NCBI GenBank assembly: GCA_039881045.1
Contig: JAYWVB010000051.1
Location: 179,938 to 243,937, forward strand
Direction: 5' to 3'
Length of the DNA stretch: 64,000 nt
Source: Chaetomium olivaceum
Lineage: Eukaryota; Ascomycota; Sordariomycetes; Sordariales; Chaetomiaceae
Part shown: in pieces, positions 33,963 to 44,517 of the stretch
Layout: each line of letters opens with the position of its first letter
How positions within the stretch are numbered: position 1 is the stretch's first letter
Made by a program: the position numbers and the translations under genes
Notes under the pieces: model-generated
Databases searched by the model: none
Seen by the model: only the letters and a program-made list of their open reading frames with translations
What the model was told of the DNA's origin: nothing

Positions 33963-36469
33963 CTTGATCTTTCACACTTTGACCCTTTGGTCTAATAAAG
34001 CGGAGTTCCGGCCGGTGCCGTATTTCTAGGCGCCGAGTATGGACGGCGATCGGGACACACAACACCGCCGAGACAAAGGTGCCAAGCCCGGCGACAAGAA
34101 ACTAAGAGAATGGAGAAAGTCGAATAGATCGGCTAATCGAGGAAGAGGCTGCTCAAGGCCGGGAGGAGATGGTCATTGATCATGAGTTCCCGTTTCCATT
34201 ATGCTTTCCACTATCACGTGGTGAGGGATTGGTCCTCTGTGTTGTTTTAGCGCTGATAAATCAAGCTCCAGCATCAGCTCAAAAAGACGGCACCTACTTT
34301 GCGCGAATTCGCGTGTTGAAGCGCGGATAACTAAGTGCAGCCAGAGAGTTATTGCCGAAATCGGAGCCCCACTGTTCACGTTCCCTTCCCCGTACTGTGT
34401 GAAGTGTGGGGGTTTCCTGGGGTACGGAAATACCTAGTTAATCCACTCGCAGTTGAAAGTCGCCCACGTTGTCTGTGTAACCCTAACCCTGGTATAAACA
34501 TCGACATCAACCTCCCCTGTTGAAAGACGTATTTTGATCTCCTGGATTTAAATACCTGCCAGAAACGCGTGAAGTAGTATGTAGAGTTGACTCGTTCTTG
34601 ATAAAGCCAAACTAACGCCTGCTACGATCATGGACTCTGACTGCCTAGCAGAACCCTCGAACTCTGACTCTATCTGCTCCTTTCACAAGGTGCAGTGTTG
34701 GTTTTCATTAGCTGATCAGGTGTTGTGTAATAACTTCATGTTTCTGCGCTTAAGCTGTCTTACAATGCGGCGACCAGAACTAAAACTTTATGTTTAGTTA
34801 CAATGACTTGTCCGACGATGAGTCGACCCACGTTGCCTCGTCCGAGGATGGGTCTGCCAACGGCGACCCCCCCGACGATGGCTCGATGGCACGCGGGTCG
34901 CAGTCAGCAACCGTCGGTCCCATCAACATCCCCCACGGCGGTAATCGGTCGGTGAGCCGTCCCTTTCGTCCCGGCTTAACCTTTGACATGCTTCAGTAAC
35001 ACCTAGACTAGCGCCGGAATGGCTACTACCGTGGGTAGGAGGTCCATATCTGTGCTTGCAACGTGAAGCTCTCGGCTCCTCTTGCTGCGTGCTAAAGAGG
35101 GCCTGAATGACGTGCCGAGAGAGCGAAAACCGTCTCTCAAATCGTCTGTCGCCGTGCCTCGCCTGGTGGGTCGGGCGGACGGGCCGCGGGTGAGGACGGC
35201 AGACTTCGGGTGCCGGCGAGCACCAAGTGCAGCCCGAGTTGGGGACTCCTCCGTCGCGATTGCCTGGGACGCCCCTCGGGGCGCCGATCTTCAAAAATCA
35301 CTTTGGGGGTTTGAAAGAATGATCGGCCTACAGTGACAATATGAATGTTCCTATGACATGATAATAAACGAACCTCTTTTGTATTGCAGCGCCCAACTGG
35401 GTCAGCTGGAACGTCCGGGATAGAACTGAAGCAACAGCGTTGCATGATAAACATTTCTAATACGCAATCAAAAACGAGGTTGCTCCCGTTCCCCACTGCA
35501 CCACTCCGGCTAGAGCGCGAGCATTCCCAAGTGCAGGATTTTGCGAGCTGAAGAAAATAAGGACTTCGAGAATGGCAAGCGAAAGAACTTGATATGGACA
35601 AAAAGTGATTCTTTCCGCATTAGAGGATAGCCAGTATCAACTTGGGAAAACAGAATCACATAACGAAGGCATCCTCGCTGCATATATATGGTTCTAGCGT
35701 CACAGAATCCATTGCATCGCTTCCTAGCTCGTATAAATTCATGACCATTCCACAACCATTACCATTCAAAATCCCTATTTGCATACCAATACCGCCCGAG
35801 TCCTTCAGTTTTGTCGCGGAACCCAGCCGGCTAACGTACCACCAGCTTACACAATGTAGGGGCCTAAAGCACATGAATCGTTGTTTCATAAGCGATGACT
35901 GGCTCGCGTCAGTGCTATTGCTAGGGCCGATGCCGGTGCCATTGTATTGGATTTCCCCAACATGGTATATACGGTATACCGATAGCCCTTGCTCTGCTTG
36001 TTTGATATGCTACTTTTCTCCAGCGGTGGCGACTTTCAATGTCCTGGGCCTCGGTGTCGAAATGACTATCTAGGAATGTACGTACTCGCTCATGGATTTG
36101 TGGGCTCCAGTCCGCGACCATTAGTGCTCCCGGACTCAGCTTGGCCCTGCATTTATTGTATCCGCTAATGCCTGTCTCTTTGCGTCCCATGGATCAAAAC
36201 AGAAAGAAGCACGCACTTACCATTGATCGCTTGCTAAGGGTACAGCTGCCAGGCTAAGGTAGTTCAACCTTGCCGTTCCTTCTCGATGGATGTATTGTAT
36301 GATGCAACGCATGCCTAACTTGATCTGTGTTAGAGAGAAGGTGAGGGCAACAAAGTGTATTGCCCATGGCGTATAATAATTTCTCGGCTTCACTCTCTTT
36401 CGTGCTCCCTTTCTCTCCCCCATATTCCTAGACACCGTCCCCAGCGCTCGTCTATACTTTTTATCATAA
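33963..36469. other. Gene-free stretch
   Basis: Upstream of the membrane-protein gene and into an accessory island. Apart from a possible 69-codon frame at 34790-34999, nothing coding-like is visible on either strand. Confidence 0.45.
34790..34999 (+). CDS. Possible small acidic protein (weak)
   Basis: A 69-codon ATG-to-TAA frame, rich in Ser/Asp/Gly at the start (SDDESTHVASSEDGS) and ending FRPGLTFDMLQ. There is no known motif and no splice evidence. It could be a chance frame or a gene remnant. Confidence 0.2.
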   Translation: MFSYNDLSDDESTHVASSEDGSANGDPPDDGSMARGSQSATVGPINIPHGGNRSVSRPFRPGLTFDMLQ

Positions 36470-36849
36470 TCTTATATAATATTTTTTTCCTTCGCCCTCC
36501 TGCTCGGTAGAGCCGGGGTCGGTGCCTTTTTGGGCTGCGTCTTCGACAACGCGAAAGGCTGGTGGCGGAGTGGCCGCGTCGGGCTGTCCGTGGGTTCTGT
36601 CCTGCGGTCAGTGTAAGTCTTTTTTTCTGTTGTGTCTTCCCCCTTCCCACCCGAACCATCCTGAGACTCTCTACACCATTTTCCTATCCTTCAGTCTCTT
36701 TCTTGTTGACTCTATCGTGGCCTAACTAACCGAGATCTTTATTTTGCAGCTTGGTCGCGATGGCCACTCGGGCAGCTGAGCTGCTCACTCCCGCCATCGT
36801 CGCGTTGTTGGAGCACGTCCTGCCGGCGACACCTTTGTCAGTTTTCTAA
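36470..36849 (+). pseudogene. Orphan spliced-looking coding fragment
   Basis: An ATG-less open segment (36470-36612; FALLLGRAGVGAFLG, DNAKGWWRSGRVGL) runs into a consensus GTAAGT donor. A pyrimidine-rich 137-nt intron with CTAAC branch-like sites follows, then acceptor TTTGCAG. The second segment (36750-36849) stays open (LVAMATRAAELLTPAIVALLEHVLP) to TAA. Hydrophobic, coding-like composition; no family recognised. Best read as a gene relic. Confidence 0.35.
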
Positions 36850-37310
36850 CTGACTATAGGAAGATCCTGAGCTCTCTGAGCCTCTTCGACAACCCCGGTA
36901 CCGGCACGGCGGTCCAGCCGGGGGCCCATCTTCCGCTTTATCGGCCTCTCTCCTTGGCCGGAATACCGCGCTAAAGTGTCGGAGTGCTAGTTGATACGAC
37001 ATCCGTCTACGGAACACCGCTAAAACCGCTCAAGAGAACCGCAGAGAACCTGTGAGATGCGTCATCATACCAGCATGTGGGGCCGCCTCTGCCCAACCAG
37101 CCTCTGCTCTGTCCCAACTTGAATGTTTATTCTCTGTTTACCCAGCGGCGCGTCTCCCTATACGAAGCCGGGAATTTGTTTATCATGCGCGAAGATGAGC
37201 AACCCCGGTATTTGTTTGTCGGGTCCTAGTTGGTACCTCCGTCGATGTGCACTTGTTATTGTTAACACGTCCTCTCCCGAGATTGACAATGCTGACTTCG
37301 CTGCATGAAT

Positions 37311-37740
37311 CGTACCACGACACATCAACCAACACATCCGCCTTCCAACGAAACGGGCCCATCCTCCGCTTTACGCGGTCGCACCTTGGTTGCTGTCTGG
37401 GGTCGACAGTTTCCCATCTTTCGCTCGTCATACCACGACACATCAACCAGCATATTTGCTCTTCAATAACACGAGCCTACCGTCTATTCTCTAGCATCCT
37501 GGACCCATGGTGGCCCATCTTCCGCTCTACGTAGTGGTTTCTTGGTTACTGTCTAACCACCTTTCGCTTTCCAGCACCTTTCGCTTTCCAGCACGGCATC
37601 TCGGATCGGCGATGGCTTATCTTTCACTCTTCGTACCACGACCATCAACTAATAAATTCGGTCTTCAGTAACACGGACCCATCTTCCGCTCTATGCGGTG
37701 GCGTCTTGGTTGCTCTCTTACCATCTTCCGCTCATCGAGT
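37311..37740. repeat. Degenerate long tandem repeats
   Basis: Three diverged copies beginning at about 37311, 37426 and 37625. Each starts TACCACGACACATCAACC(A/T)-like, continues through a CTTC-AA-ACG block and CCCATCTTCCGCTCTACGCGGT-like core, and ends CTTGGTTGCTGTCT-like. Copy 2 has an insertion with an internal duplicated CACCTTTCGCTTTCCAG. Units are about 110-200 bp. Confidence 0.65.
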
Positions 37741-37938
37741 TCCGGCTGAATGTTCTCTCACACAAAGCTTTCTTCTTCAGGATGGGGAGCCCCTCTTCGA
37801 TTCCATGGCGCCGATTGAGGAATCTATTACCGAACGGCTCTCTTCTTTTCTTCATCTCAGATGATGACACTGAATCTATATTCCCAGCGAGCATCAACAC
37901 GGATGTCACAAGGTCCTCGAGTGGGCTGATATACGAAT

Positions 37939-38100
37939 GTCATAGAGGCGGTTAAGGCGCCCGAGGCGGTGTAGGAGGGCGATATCGTGATGTCTGATGA
38001 CGAGGATGAGAATGATAGTGGGGACAAGGGTGGGTTGATGCTCCCGGATCCGGATAGGCGGAGGGGGAAGATGGCGAGGACTGCGGTTTTCGACGAGTAA
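37939..38100 (+). pseudogene. Acidic gene fragment with an in-frame stop
   Basis: The frame reads EAVKAPEAV, a TAG at 37972, then EGDIVMSDDEDENDSGDKGG, PDPDRRRGKMARTAVFDE. It ends TAA where a consensus donor GTAAGT also overlaps. It looks like the end of one exon of a conserved acidic protein, with one nonsense change. The parent gene is not recognised. Confidence 0.35.
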
Positions 38101-38310
38101 GTCCCCATGACCTACACACCAGCCCGTGCTGACCAGGCTACTTACTAAGCATCAAAAAAGGAATACGATTTTGTCCATCGCATGTAGACTGGGTTGCTAC
38201 GGTGGTGGTTGGGACGTAGGAGCCTATCCAGCCATATATCCGACCATGAAGTTCAGAACAGGGAATTTAGCGCCTAAAGTGTTGGTCGGTTTAAACGATG
38301 GTATCTTGGT

Positions 38311-38332
38311 TGGTTGGTTGGTTGGTTGGTTG
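38311..38332. repeat. (TTGG)n microsatellite
   Basis: About five tandem TTGG units. Confidence 0.8.
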
Positions 38333-38765
38333 ATTCACTAGTTACGCCTCGCCTCGCGTGGAGGCATGCGGCCGGTTACATGACCAAGACAAAACGGATA
38401 AAAGTCACCCAACGGTACAACAGGCCCGTGATCCATTTGTCGTCAATCCCTGAGCCGGTCGCCTAGCCCACCTGCTCGCTACATCCCAGAAAGCTAGCTT
38501 TCTTCCTCATGCAGGTATCCCACGAAACTAGTTCGTATGAAGTACAATACAATAATTACGACATGCTGAAACGGCGTTGCCCAGCCCAATCCTCCACCAA
38601 CCCGACCCGCTAGGTACCTAAATATTCTTAGGCTGCCTCGATCTACATCATTGCCAAAATAATATTTCTCTCTGCCGTCGGATCCAGTACCAAATCAAGA
38701 GCCAAATCCAGGGATTGTCGCAGTTAGCCCAGACTCCAAGCGCACGGCCTGTCCCTCTTCCGTAC

Positions 38766-39278
38766 CTATGTTTGCCCAAATATGACGCGACCGGCTCCCA
38801 GCTCCTGTAAACCTCGCTCGCGACGCGATACAAACTCTGGGACCCATAGGAGCCGCAACGCCGGTGAGTGAAAAGATAGAGCGGTCATCAGCCGAAATTC
38901 CGTGCCTCTTATTCCAGAGCCAAAGCTCTTCGGCTGTATCGTCAAGCTCCTCCGTAGCCGAGGCTCCGGATCCGAGTTTGTCATCTTCCTCCTAGTCTCA
39001 AAGTCTTGTTTCAGCAAGCCGTCCGTTTCCATCTGATGGGACGAAGCGCGGCGGCTCGGGGAGCAGACGATTTCGAGTCGTGATTTCCGGTCCTCCGGCA
39101 CATCACCCTGGTGTTGTCGAGCACGCAGCAATAGAAGCTGGGCAAACCTGCATCGAAGGCAACGAGACAGGTGTTGGTTGCAAGGGGATTGTCGCATGAG
39201 CTCCTGGGCTGGGATACAGACGTCGCTGTCCCAAGGTTCGTGGTCAAGCTCAAAGGTATCCCAATGCAGTGCGTCCAT
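38766..39278 (-). CDS. Hypothetical protein A, paralogue of the one at 42482-42969
   Basis: Open frame of 170 residues starting MDALHWDTFELDHEPW. It shares with the protein at 42969 an N-terminal pattern of MD-x-L-x2-DT, an E-x-W, CN-x2-LSRCL-x-CR-x-A-x-L. The rest is basic, without known motif. The cysteine pair in the shared motif could bind metal (inference). It lies 0.6 kb left of the pogo transposon. Confidence 0.45.
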   Translation of the reverse strand: MDALHWDTFELDHEPWDSDVCIPAQELMRQSPCNQHLSRCLRCRFAQLLLLRARQHQGDVPEDRKSRLEIVCSPSRRASSHQMETDGLLKQDFETRRKMTNSDPEPRLRRSLTIQPKSFGSGIRGTEFRLMTALSFHSPALRLLWVPEFVSRRERGLQELGAGRVIFGQT

Positions 39279-39859
39279 GTTTAAGTGTAGATGAGTTGAT
39301 GAAGTATGATCGGTTTGTTTGGGGAGCTGAGCAAGTGAGATTTGTAGCGATAGTCGATAAGAAGGTTGATGGGGTGAAAGGATTTGGAGTGCAATGGGGG
39401 ACTGGGTGGGTTTGGATTTATACCCTGACAGGGAGCTCTCTAATCACCACTCGGCCTGTAAGGTTCTCTCCCTCTGTGACATAATTAGGTTTGGAAAGAA
39501 GTAGGCAACCTAAGGTTGGAGTCATAGCACGAGAACTGCTGACAAGATGTCGTGCGTAAGGTTATCAGACACCTTGCGCTCTGTCCTTTGTAAAACCTAC
39601 AGTGACATCATATGTCATGTACATGTATATCAAATCTGCGCACGCTGAGACCATCTCGAAGAAGCTTAACTTGCTGTTTTGAATTAGGCTAGAAACCTTA
39701 CCTATCTCTAAGATACCTAATTAGGCATCTTCATTTTTTACCGCGTGTCGCCAGGGCCTTTCATGGATGCCACGGCCCAAGGATCGGGACTGTAGCCTGT
39801 ATGGTGTAAGCGCCTGGACGCTTTTAGGACATTAGAGAAAAGAGCACACTGACTAGGTA

Positions 39860-41773
39860 ACGTATATTATAAGCGAGCCGAACATATAAGCGAGCCGAAC
39901 ATATAAGCGAGCCGAACATATAAGCGAGCCGAACACTTTCCACCGCTCTACCGACACTATTCCCAATTACCACACAACAACGCTAGGAAATGACTACAAT
40001 TACATTAGAAGAAGCCGAATCAGAGGCTTCCCCAGCCTCCTGGCAGGTACGCGCATTATGGCCGGGCTTGCCGCATACCCCACAGCGCCGAACCTTCCTC
40101 TGACCCCCCCCTGCACTACTACCATCTGGCTGTATATCTTCTCCTGCCCTCCCACCTACAGCCTTCTGGTCCGCAAGACCCTGTGCCTCTTGTACAGTAA
40201 GTGACCCTCCAAGCTGTACACGTGTCCGTTTGGCCCTCCGCCGCTTGCTTAGTGCCTCGTTGGCCTTGCGGAGCGAAGACACCTCTGACTCAAGAAGGGC
40301 TACCTGGTGCATTACAGCCATTGTCCCTTTGGTAAGCTGGTCAACGGCGGCCAACATCGAAGCTGGGGAGCTACCTTGATGGTTGGCAATACGAGTCCTG
40401 ATAAGCTTTGACTGCGAGTCGGCTTCTTTGGGGTTGTGCGGTGTCTTGGAAGCCCAGGGTTTGACAGTGCCGGCAGTACTAGGCCGCGAGTTTGGGGGCG
40501 ATGGTGTATAAAGCTTGACATCCAGCCTGGAGAGCACCCTCTCTGGGTTGTACGGAACAAGGCCAGCCCCCGCAAAGCCACCCTGGATATTCTTCTCTGT
40601 GATAGAAGCAAAGAAGGCTTCGCGGAAAGCGCAAAGGAACTCGAGCTTGCTGATGTGGTTGACATGCGCGCGCATGAACTCCTCAACCTGGCGACCATAC
40701 GCCTGCTTCAGTGGCCCAAAGCAGCCAACATCAAGTGGCTGGCACTTATGGGAAGAGTGTGCAGGCATGCAGAGTGTGATGATATTGTTCTGCTTGCCGT
40801 ACTGCTCGAACTCGGTGGAGTGGTGGCTTTCGTGACCGTCGAGAATCAACAACCGGTGCGTGCCCTTTGTCCGAGGCGCCGTATGGTGATCGAAATGCTT
40901 GATCCAATCTAGGCCAACTGCATTGGTAGTCCAGCCATTGTGGGTAGTTGCAATACGCCAGTCGAGGGGTAGGCCGCACTCCCGGTACCAGTTGGCAAGG
41001 TGATATTGCGCTGCCAAGATGATGAACGGAGGGATCGCCCAACCAAGGGCATTGACTCCCTGAATTACAGTCGCCCATTCGCGGTTGCCAGGCTGGGCTA
41101 GCTTTGCCCTGCCAAAGCCATCCGAGGTTGTGACTACCATGCCCGTAGAGATGATGCCCATCATGAACCCGGTCTCATCGAAGTTGTAGATATCGTTATC
41201 CAGGATACCGTACTTAGCTATCATGTTCCGTACAAGCGTAAACCAGTCACCGATGATCTTTGGATCCTCGCACTTAGCCCTCTGGTAGTTGTATCTACGC
41301 ACACGACGCATCTTGAGCTGTTTGTGGCGTTTGACAAAGTTGTGGGCCCAGAGCTTGCCGACAGGGGGTGCGTCGCGTACGCGTAGTAGTTGGTTGGCCA
41401 TATCTTCTACACCACGTAGCCTAGGCGAGAAAGCTCGCGTAGAGAGGTCAAGGATGTATTGAACAATCGTCTGCTCTTCGAGATCCGTAAGCTTGCGCGA
41501 GTTCGCTGGCAAATCGCGTCGTGCACGCTGACCAGCGCGTCGGCCGTGGAGTGTTGATACCGGGACATCGTAGAGCTTAGCTGCAGCCCTAAGGCTTATC
41601 TTCTTGTCGTTTTGGAGGCTTGAAGGGCTAAGATCACCCTCTCTTCCTTTTGAAGGAGGGACATATTGCGTTGTAGAGTTGTGGAGGAAGATGTAACGTT
41701 GAGATTGCAGGGGACCCGTTGTGGTGGAGACTGTTCGGCTCGCTTATATGTTCGGCTCGCTTATAATATACGT
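39860..41773 (-). mobile_element. pogo/Fot1-type DNA transposon, complete ends
   Basis: A 1914-bp element with 41-bp perfect terminal inverted repeats (39860-39900 and 41733-41773, starting ACGTATATTATAAG). It is flanked by TA target duplications (39858-39859, 41774-41775). Inside the left end are four tandem 17-bp units (ATAAGCGAGCCGAACAT, from 39869); the right end has two. It carries one transposase gene on the minus strand. Perfect ends imply recent insertion or gene conversion. Confidence 0.93.
39983..41664 (-). CDS. pogo/Fot1 transposase (DDE superfamily), N-terminal frameshift
   Basis: Cut-and-paste transposase. The uninterrupted part (from about 41612 down to 39983) contains the CENP-B-type DNA-binding region (LTDLEEQTIVQYILDLS...LWAHNFVKRH). 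The catalytic DDE/D core has YNFDETGF, LLILDGHESHH and PLDVGCFGPLK. A coiled region follows, and a C-terminal CCHC knuckle CGVCGKPGHNARTC. The proper start is probably ATG 41664, encoding the psq-type helix-turn-helix (LLQKEERVILALQA...NDKKISLRAAAKLYDVPVSTL). The two parts are in different frames, joined by a -1 slip near 41616 in GCCTCC. As written the transposase lacks part of its DNA-binding domain. Confidence 0.85.
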
Positions 41774-41775
41774 TA

Positions 41776-42481
41776 TAGCCTACATATAAACAATTATACT
41801 ATACCAATAACGTTAGTCCTAAAGTGCCTTAAAGTTAAACCCATATCCAATCCCCTTTGCTAGGGGAGTCTCTTTACCTTCTCTCTTGAAGTAGTACCAC
41901 CCATTCCACCGCGAGCATTAGTGGTACTGGAAATCAGCGTTGGCGGACAATAGTAGAATTAGGTGAATAATGCAACGGATATCGGTCTGCGCCACATTGA
42001 GAAAGTCCACGAGTATGACACTGGAAATCGTCAAGTGATAAAATCAGCGGGATGTACTAGACACCGAAGAGAACATGATCTATACGCTCCTGCTTCCATC
42101 CCGGCAATGAAGCGTGGGAGGAGGAAGAATTGGACGCTCAAAGATGTTGAACGAGTCCAGACAACCACATACACCATACAACTGTCGGTGGAGGTCTCGG
42201 AATGTGGGTGGGTGTTGTAAAATACGGGGAGGGAGCAGCTGGACTGCCCAGTGGCCGTGGTGGTCAGCTGATGAATCCAAAGCTTTAGTTAGGTGGTTGG
42301 TGCGGGGATGGGCCGTGAATGGGAAGGGTGGCTGACTGTAGGGTGTGGTAATAGCGAAAAGCATCTTCAGACGATGATTAACGGAATACAGTGCACTGGT
42401 GGTAGAAATGAAAAAGAAAAGAAAAGAAAGAGGATAAAAGGAAAAAAAAGAAATCGGTCCACATCGATGTCTATGTGAAGG
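41776..42481. other. Gene-free stretch
   Basis: Nothing recognised. A purine-rich AAAGAAAAG stretch lies at 42408-42455. Confidence 0.45.
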
Positions 42482-42969
42482 CTAGGAAATGTTCAAGTCT
42501 ATATCAACGTCCATGCTAACGTCCATACCACCACCCATGACAACGTCCGTGTCAACGTCCGTGTCAACGTCCGTGTCAACGTCCGTGTCAACATCCATGT
42601 CGATGTCCACGGAGCCAGTGTCAATCTCCATCCGGAAGTCTGTGTCATCGTCTATCCCGAGGTCCGTGCTAATATCCATGCCAAGATCCCTGTCCATGTC
42701 CATAGCAAGTTCCTTGTTAGTTTCATCGTCGGGTCCTTCCAAGGGCAAGCCTACGAATCCTAGGTGGCCATTCGGCTCAAAGTCTTCCTGGGACGACGAA
42801 GCTACCGTTTGCATCCCGGTAGGCGAAGCGTGGCAAGCCTGCACTGAAGGCAACGCGAGAGCGTCACGTTGCAATCACAGGTATGAACCTGAACCAGGGC
42901 TCGGGAAATGCGCTCGTCATTCCAGGCTTCGTCCGCGGACCGACGGGTATCGCGATACAGTGTGTCCAT
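42482..42969 (-). CDS. Hypothetical protein B with DVDT repeats (frame broken once)
   Basis: Starts MDTLYRDT and carries CN-x-TLSRCLQCRLATLRL, similar to protein A at 39278. The frame stops at 42804. A second frame (MQTVASSSQEDFEPN...GLPLEGPDDETNKELAMDMD) continues into an acidic Asp/Met/Val repeat and stops at 42482. One extra C at about 42817 (CTACCGGG) would join them. The repeat arises from tandem 12-bp units at about 42546-42597. Function unknown. Confidence 0.4.
42546..42597. repeat. 12-bp tandem repeat (about 4 units)
   Basis: Units GTCCGTGTCAAC, encoding Asp-Val-Asp-Thr on the minus strand. Degenerate versions extend on both sides. Confidence 0.85.
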
Positions 42970-43615
42970 GTTCAAATGGAATAAGAATATTGAGACTTCT
43001 TGGTGTAAATGAATAAACAAATAAGTGAGGTGGGTAATTGCCTGTGAAGAATGGCGAGTGTCTGGTTCGAAGGGAGCTGTAATAGCGATGAAGTTGATGA
43101 AGAGATAAACGATAGGCGTGGACTGGGCTCAACTTCAAATCCCCATACCGCCAGCACGGATCTCTTTTTGTGACTCACAAAATGGGTCAAAACATTCACG
43201 ACCGGGGGGTTATCATACTGTTAAGAACTCATGACAGCTGTTTTGCGCAAGTGCCAGCTCTGCGTTCCGGAAAATGATGGTCATGTGTGCACGCTGGGAA
43301 TATCCTGGACAACTTGCCGGTTCGAACTGTAGGAACCTAATCGGTCGGTTGCGGGCTCGACGGTATAGGTTGCTGCGCGGCTACCTAAGCAGTCGAGACT
43401 TCCTGAGAAGGGAGGCACTGCATTGCCTCTTTAGCAATTCCCCCACGAAGGGGAACTGCCGGCGTTAGTACGAAGAATGCTTCTGAATATGTTGTGCATT
43501 TGTCTCGAAGGGGTTGTGGTCCAAGCAATCGTGCTCCTATTGAACTCCAGCTTTACACTGTACACGAGCCAGCAGGCCCTCCCCACGCCTCGGCCGATCA
43601 CCCATCACATTTAAG
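42970..43615. other. Gene-free stretch
   Basis: No coding signal on either strand. Confidence 0.45.
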
Positions 43616-43998
43616 CTAATGCTTCGACTTCTTTTCGTCCGCTTCCGCCTGATCCATGAATTTCCTATAAAATGTCAGAGAAAAAGCCTGGGGAAAATCC
43701 GGGGGTATATGAGCGCACTTGATGAAGTCGGCCTCGTCGGAGCTGGAAGCGTTGATCGGGGGAGTGGCGGGCTTGGGCTTGCTGCCACCCATAGCGGCGT
43801 ATGAGCCCACGAACAATGTGCTCAGGACACCCATCGCCAGCTGTAATATCCGTAACGTCAGCTATTGCACCTCAATGGGTCCCGGGGGGCGGGGCGGTCG
43901 GAGCTTCTCGGGAGAGCGGAAGAGAGGTGCTTCAATTCGGGGAAACTGACGTAGTGCGAGCCGACGTTGGCGCCGAAGAGTCTGTAGGTCTGAACCAT
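43616..43998 (-). CDS. atp19: F1Fo-ATP synthase subunit k (Atp19-like)
   Basis: Small mitochondrial inner-membrane protein that associates with the ATP synthase and supports its dimers. Exons 43998-43951, 43840-43719 and 43664-43616 give 72 residues. It starts MVQTYRLFGANVGSHY, has one hydrophobic segment (LAMGVLSTLFVGSYAAM), then GGSKPKP and a charged tail ending EADEKKSKH, as in fungal subunit k. Introns are 110 and 54 nt; the second splits a Lys codon. Divergent from the MTP18-like gene. Confidence 0.88.
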
Positions 43999-44517
43999 TT
44001 TGGCGTCGAGTCGGGGATCGAGCTTGGTGAGGCGGTGGTGGGAGTCCTGTCGGGAGTGATAGGGAGGACGCGATATTTGACAAGCAAAACGTGAAAAGGT
44101 CTCGCAGGTCGTCAACCTCCGTTCCTGAACACCCGAAATTTTGCCAGAAAGACGGGACGGAGGGGCACGGACCAAGCTAAGCTTCGGGGCCGGGGCTCCA
44201 CATCAGAATATCCCGATTGCAGCAGTGGGGAACAAACAGTTAAACTACGTCACTAACATTGCGAGCTCAAGCTCAAAATCGATCAGTTCCAGTTCAGAAC
44301 ATCTCCGACCAGGCTCTCACCGGAAGACTGCTAGACTACCAAAATACCTAAGACCAGTGGCTCTTTTTTGGTCACGGAAAATCTTGACTTCGGGTTCCAA
44401 GCCCCTTCCGATTGTTTCCGATCGACGCGCAGACCTCATGGTGGGGTGATAGTTATCGTGACTCGGCTTCGCAAGGCACGCACATCACTACACCCTCTAT
44501 AATCACAACATCGCAAA
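43999..44517. promoter_or_regulatory. Divergent promoter of two mitochondrial genes
   Basis: 519 bp between subunit k (-) and the MTP18-like gene (+). No specific operator recognised. The pairing of two mitochondrial membrane genes on one promoter may be meaningful (inference). Confidence 0.4.

Noticed and set aside
34478..34492. CCCTAACCCT, telomere-like
   Set aside because: Only two units; short AACCCTAA motifs are common in promoters and do not indicate a telomere.
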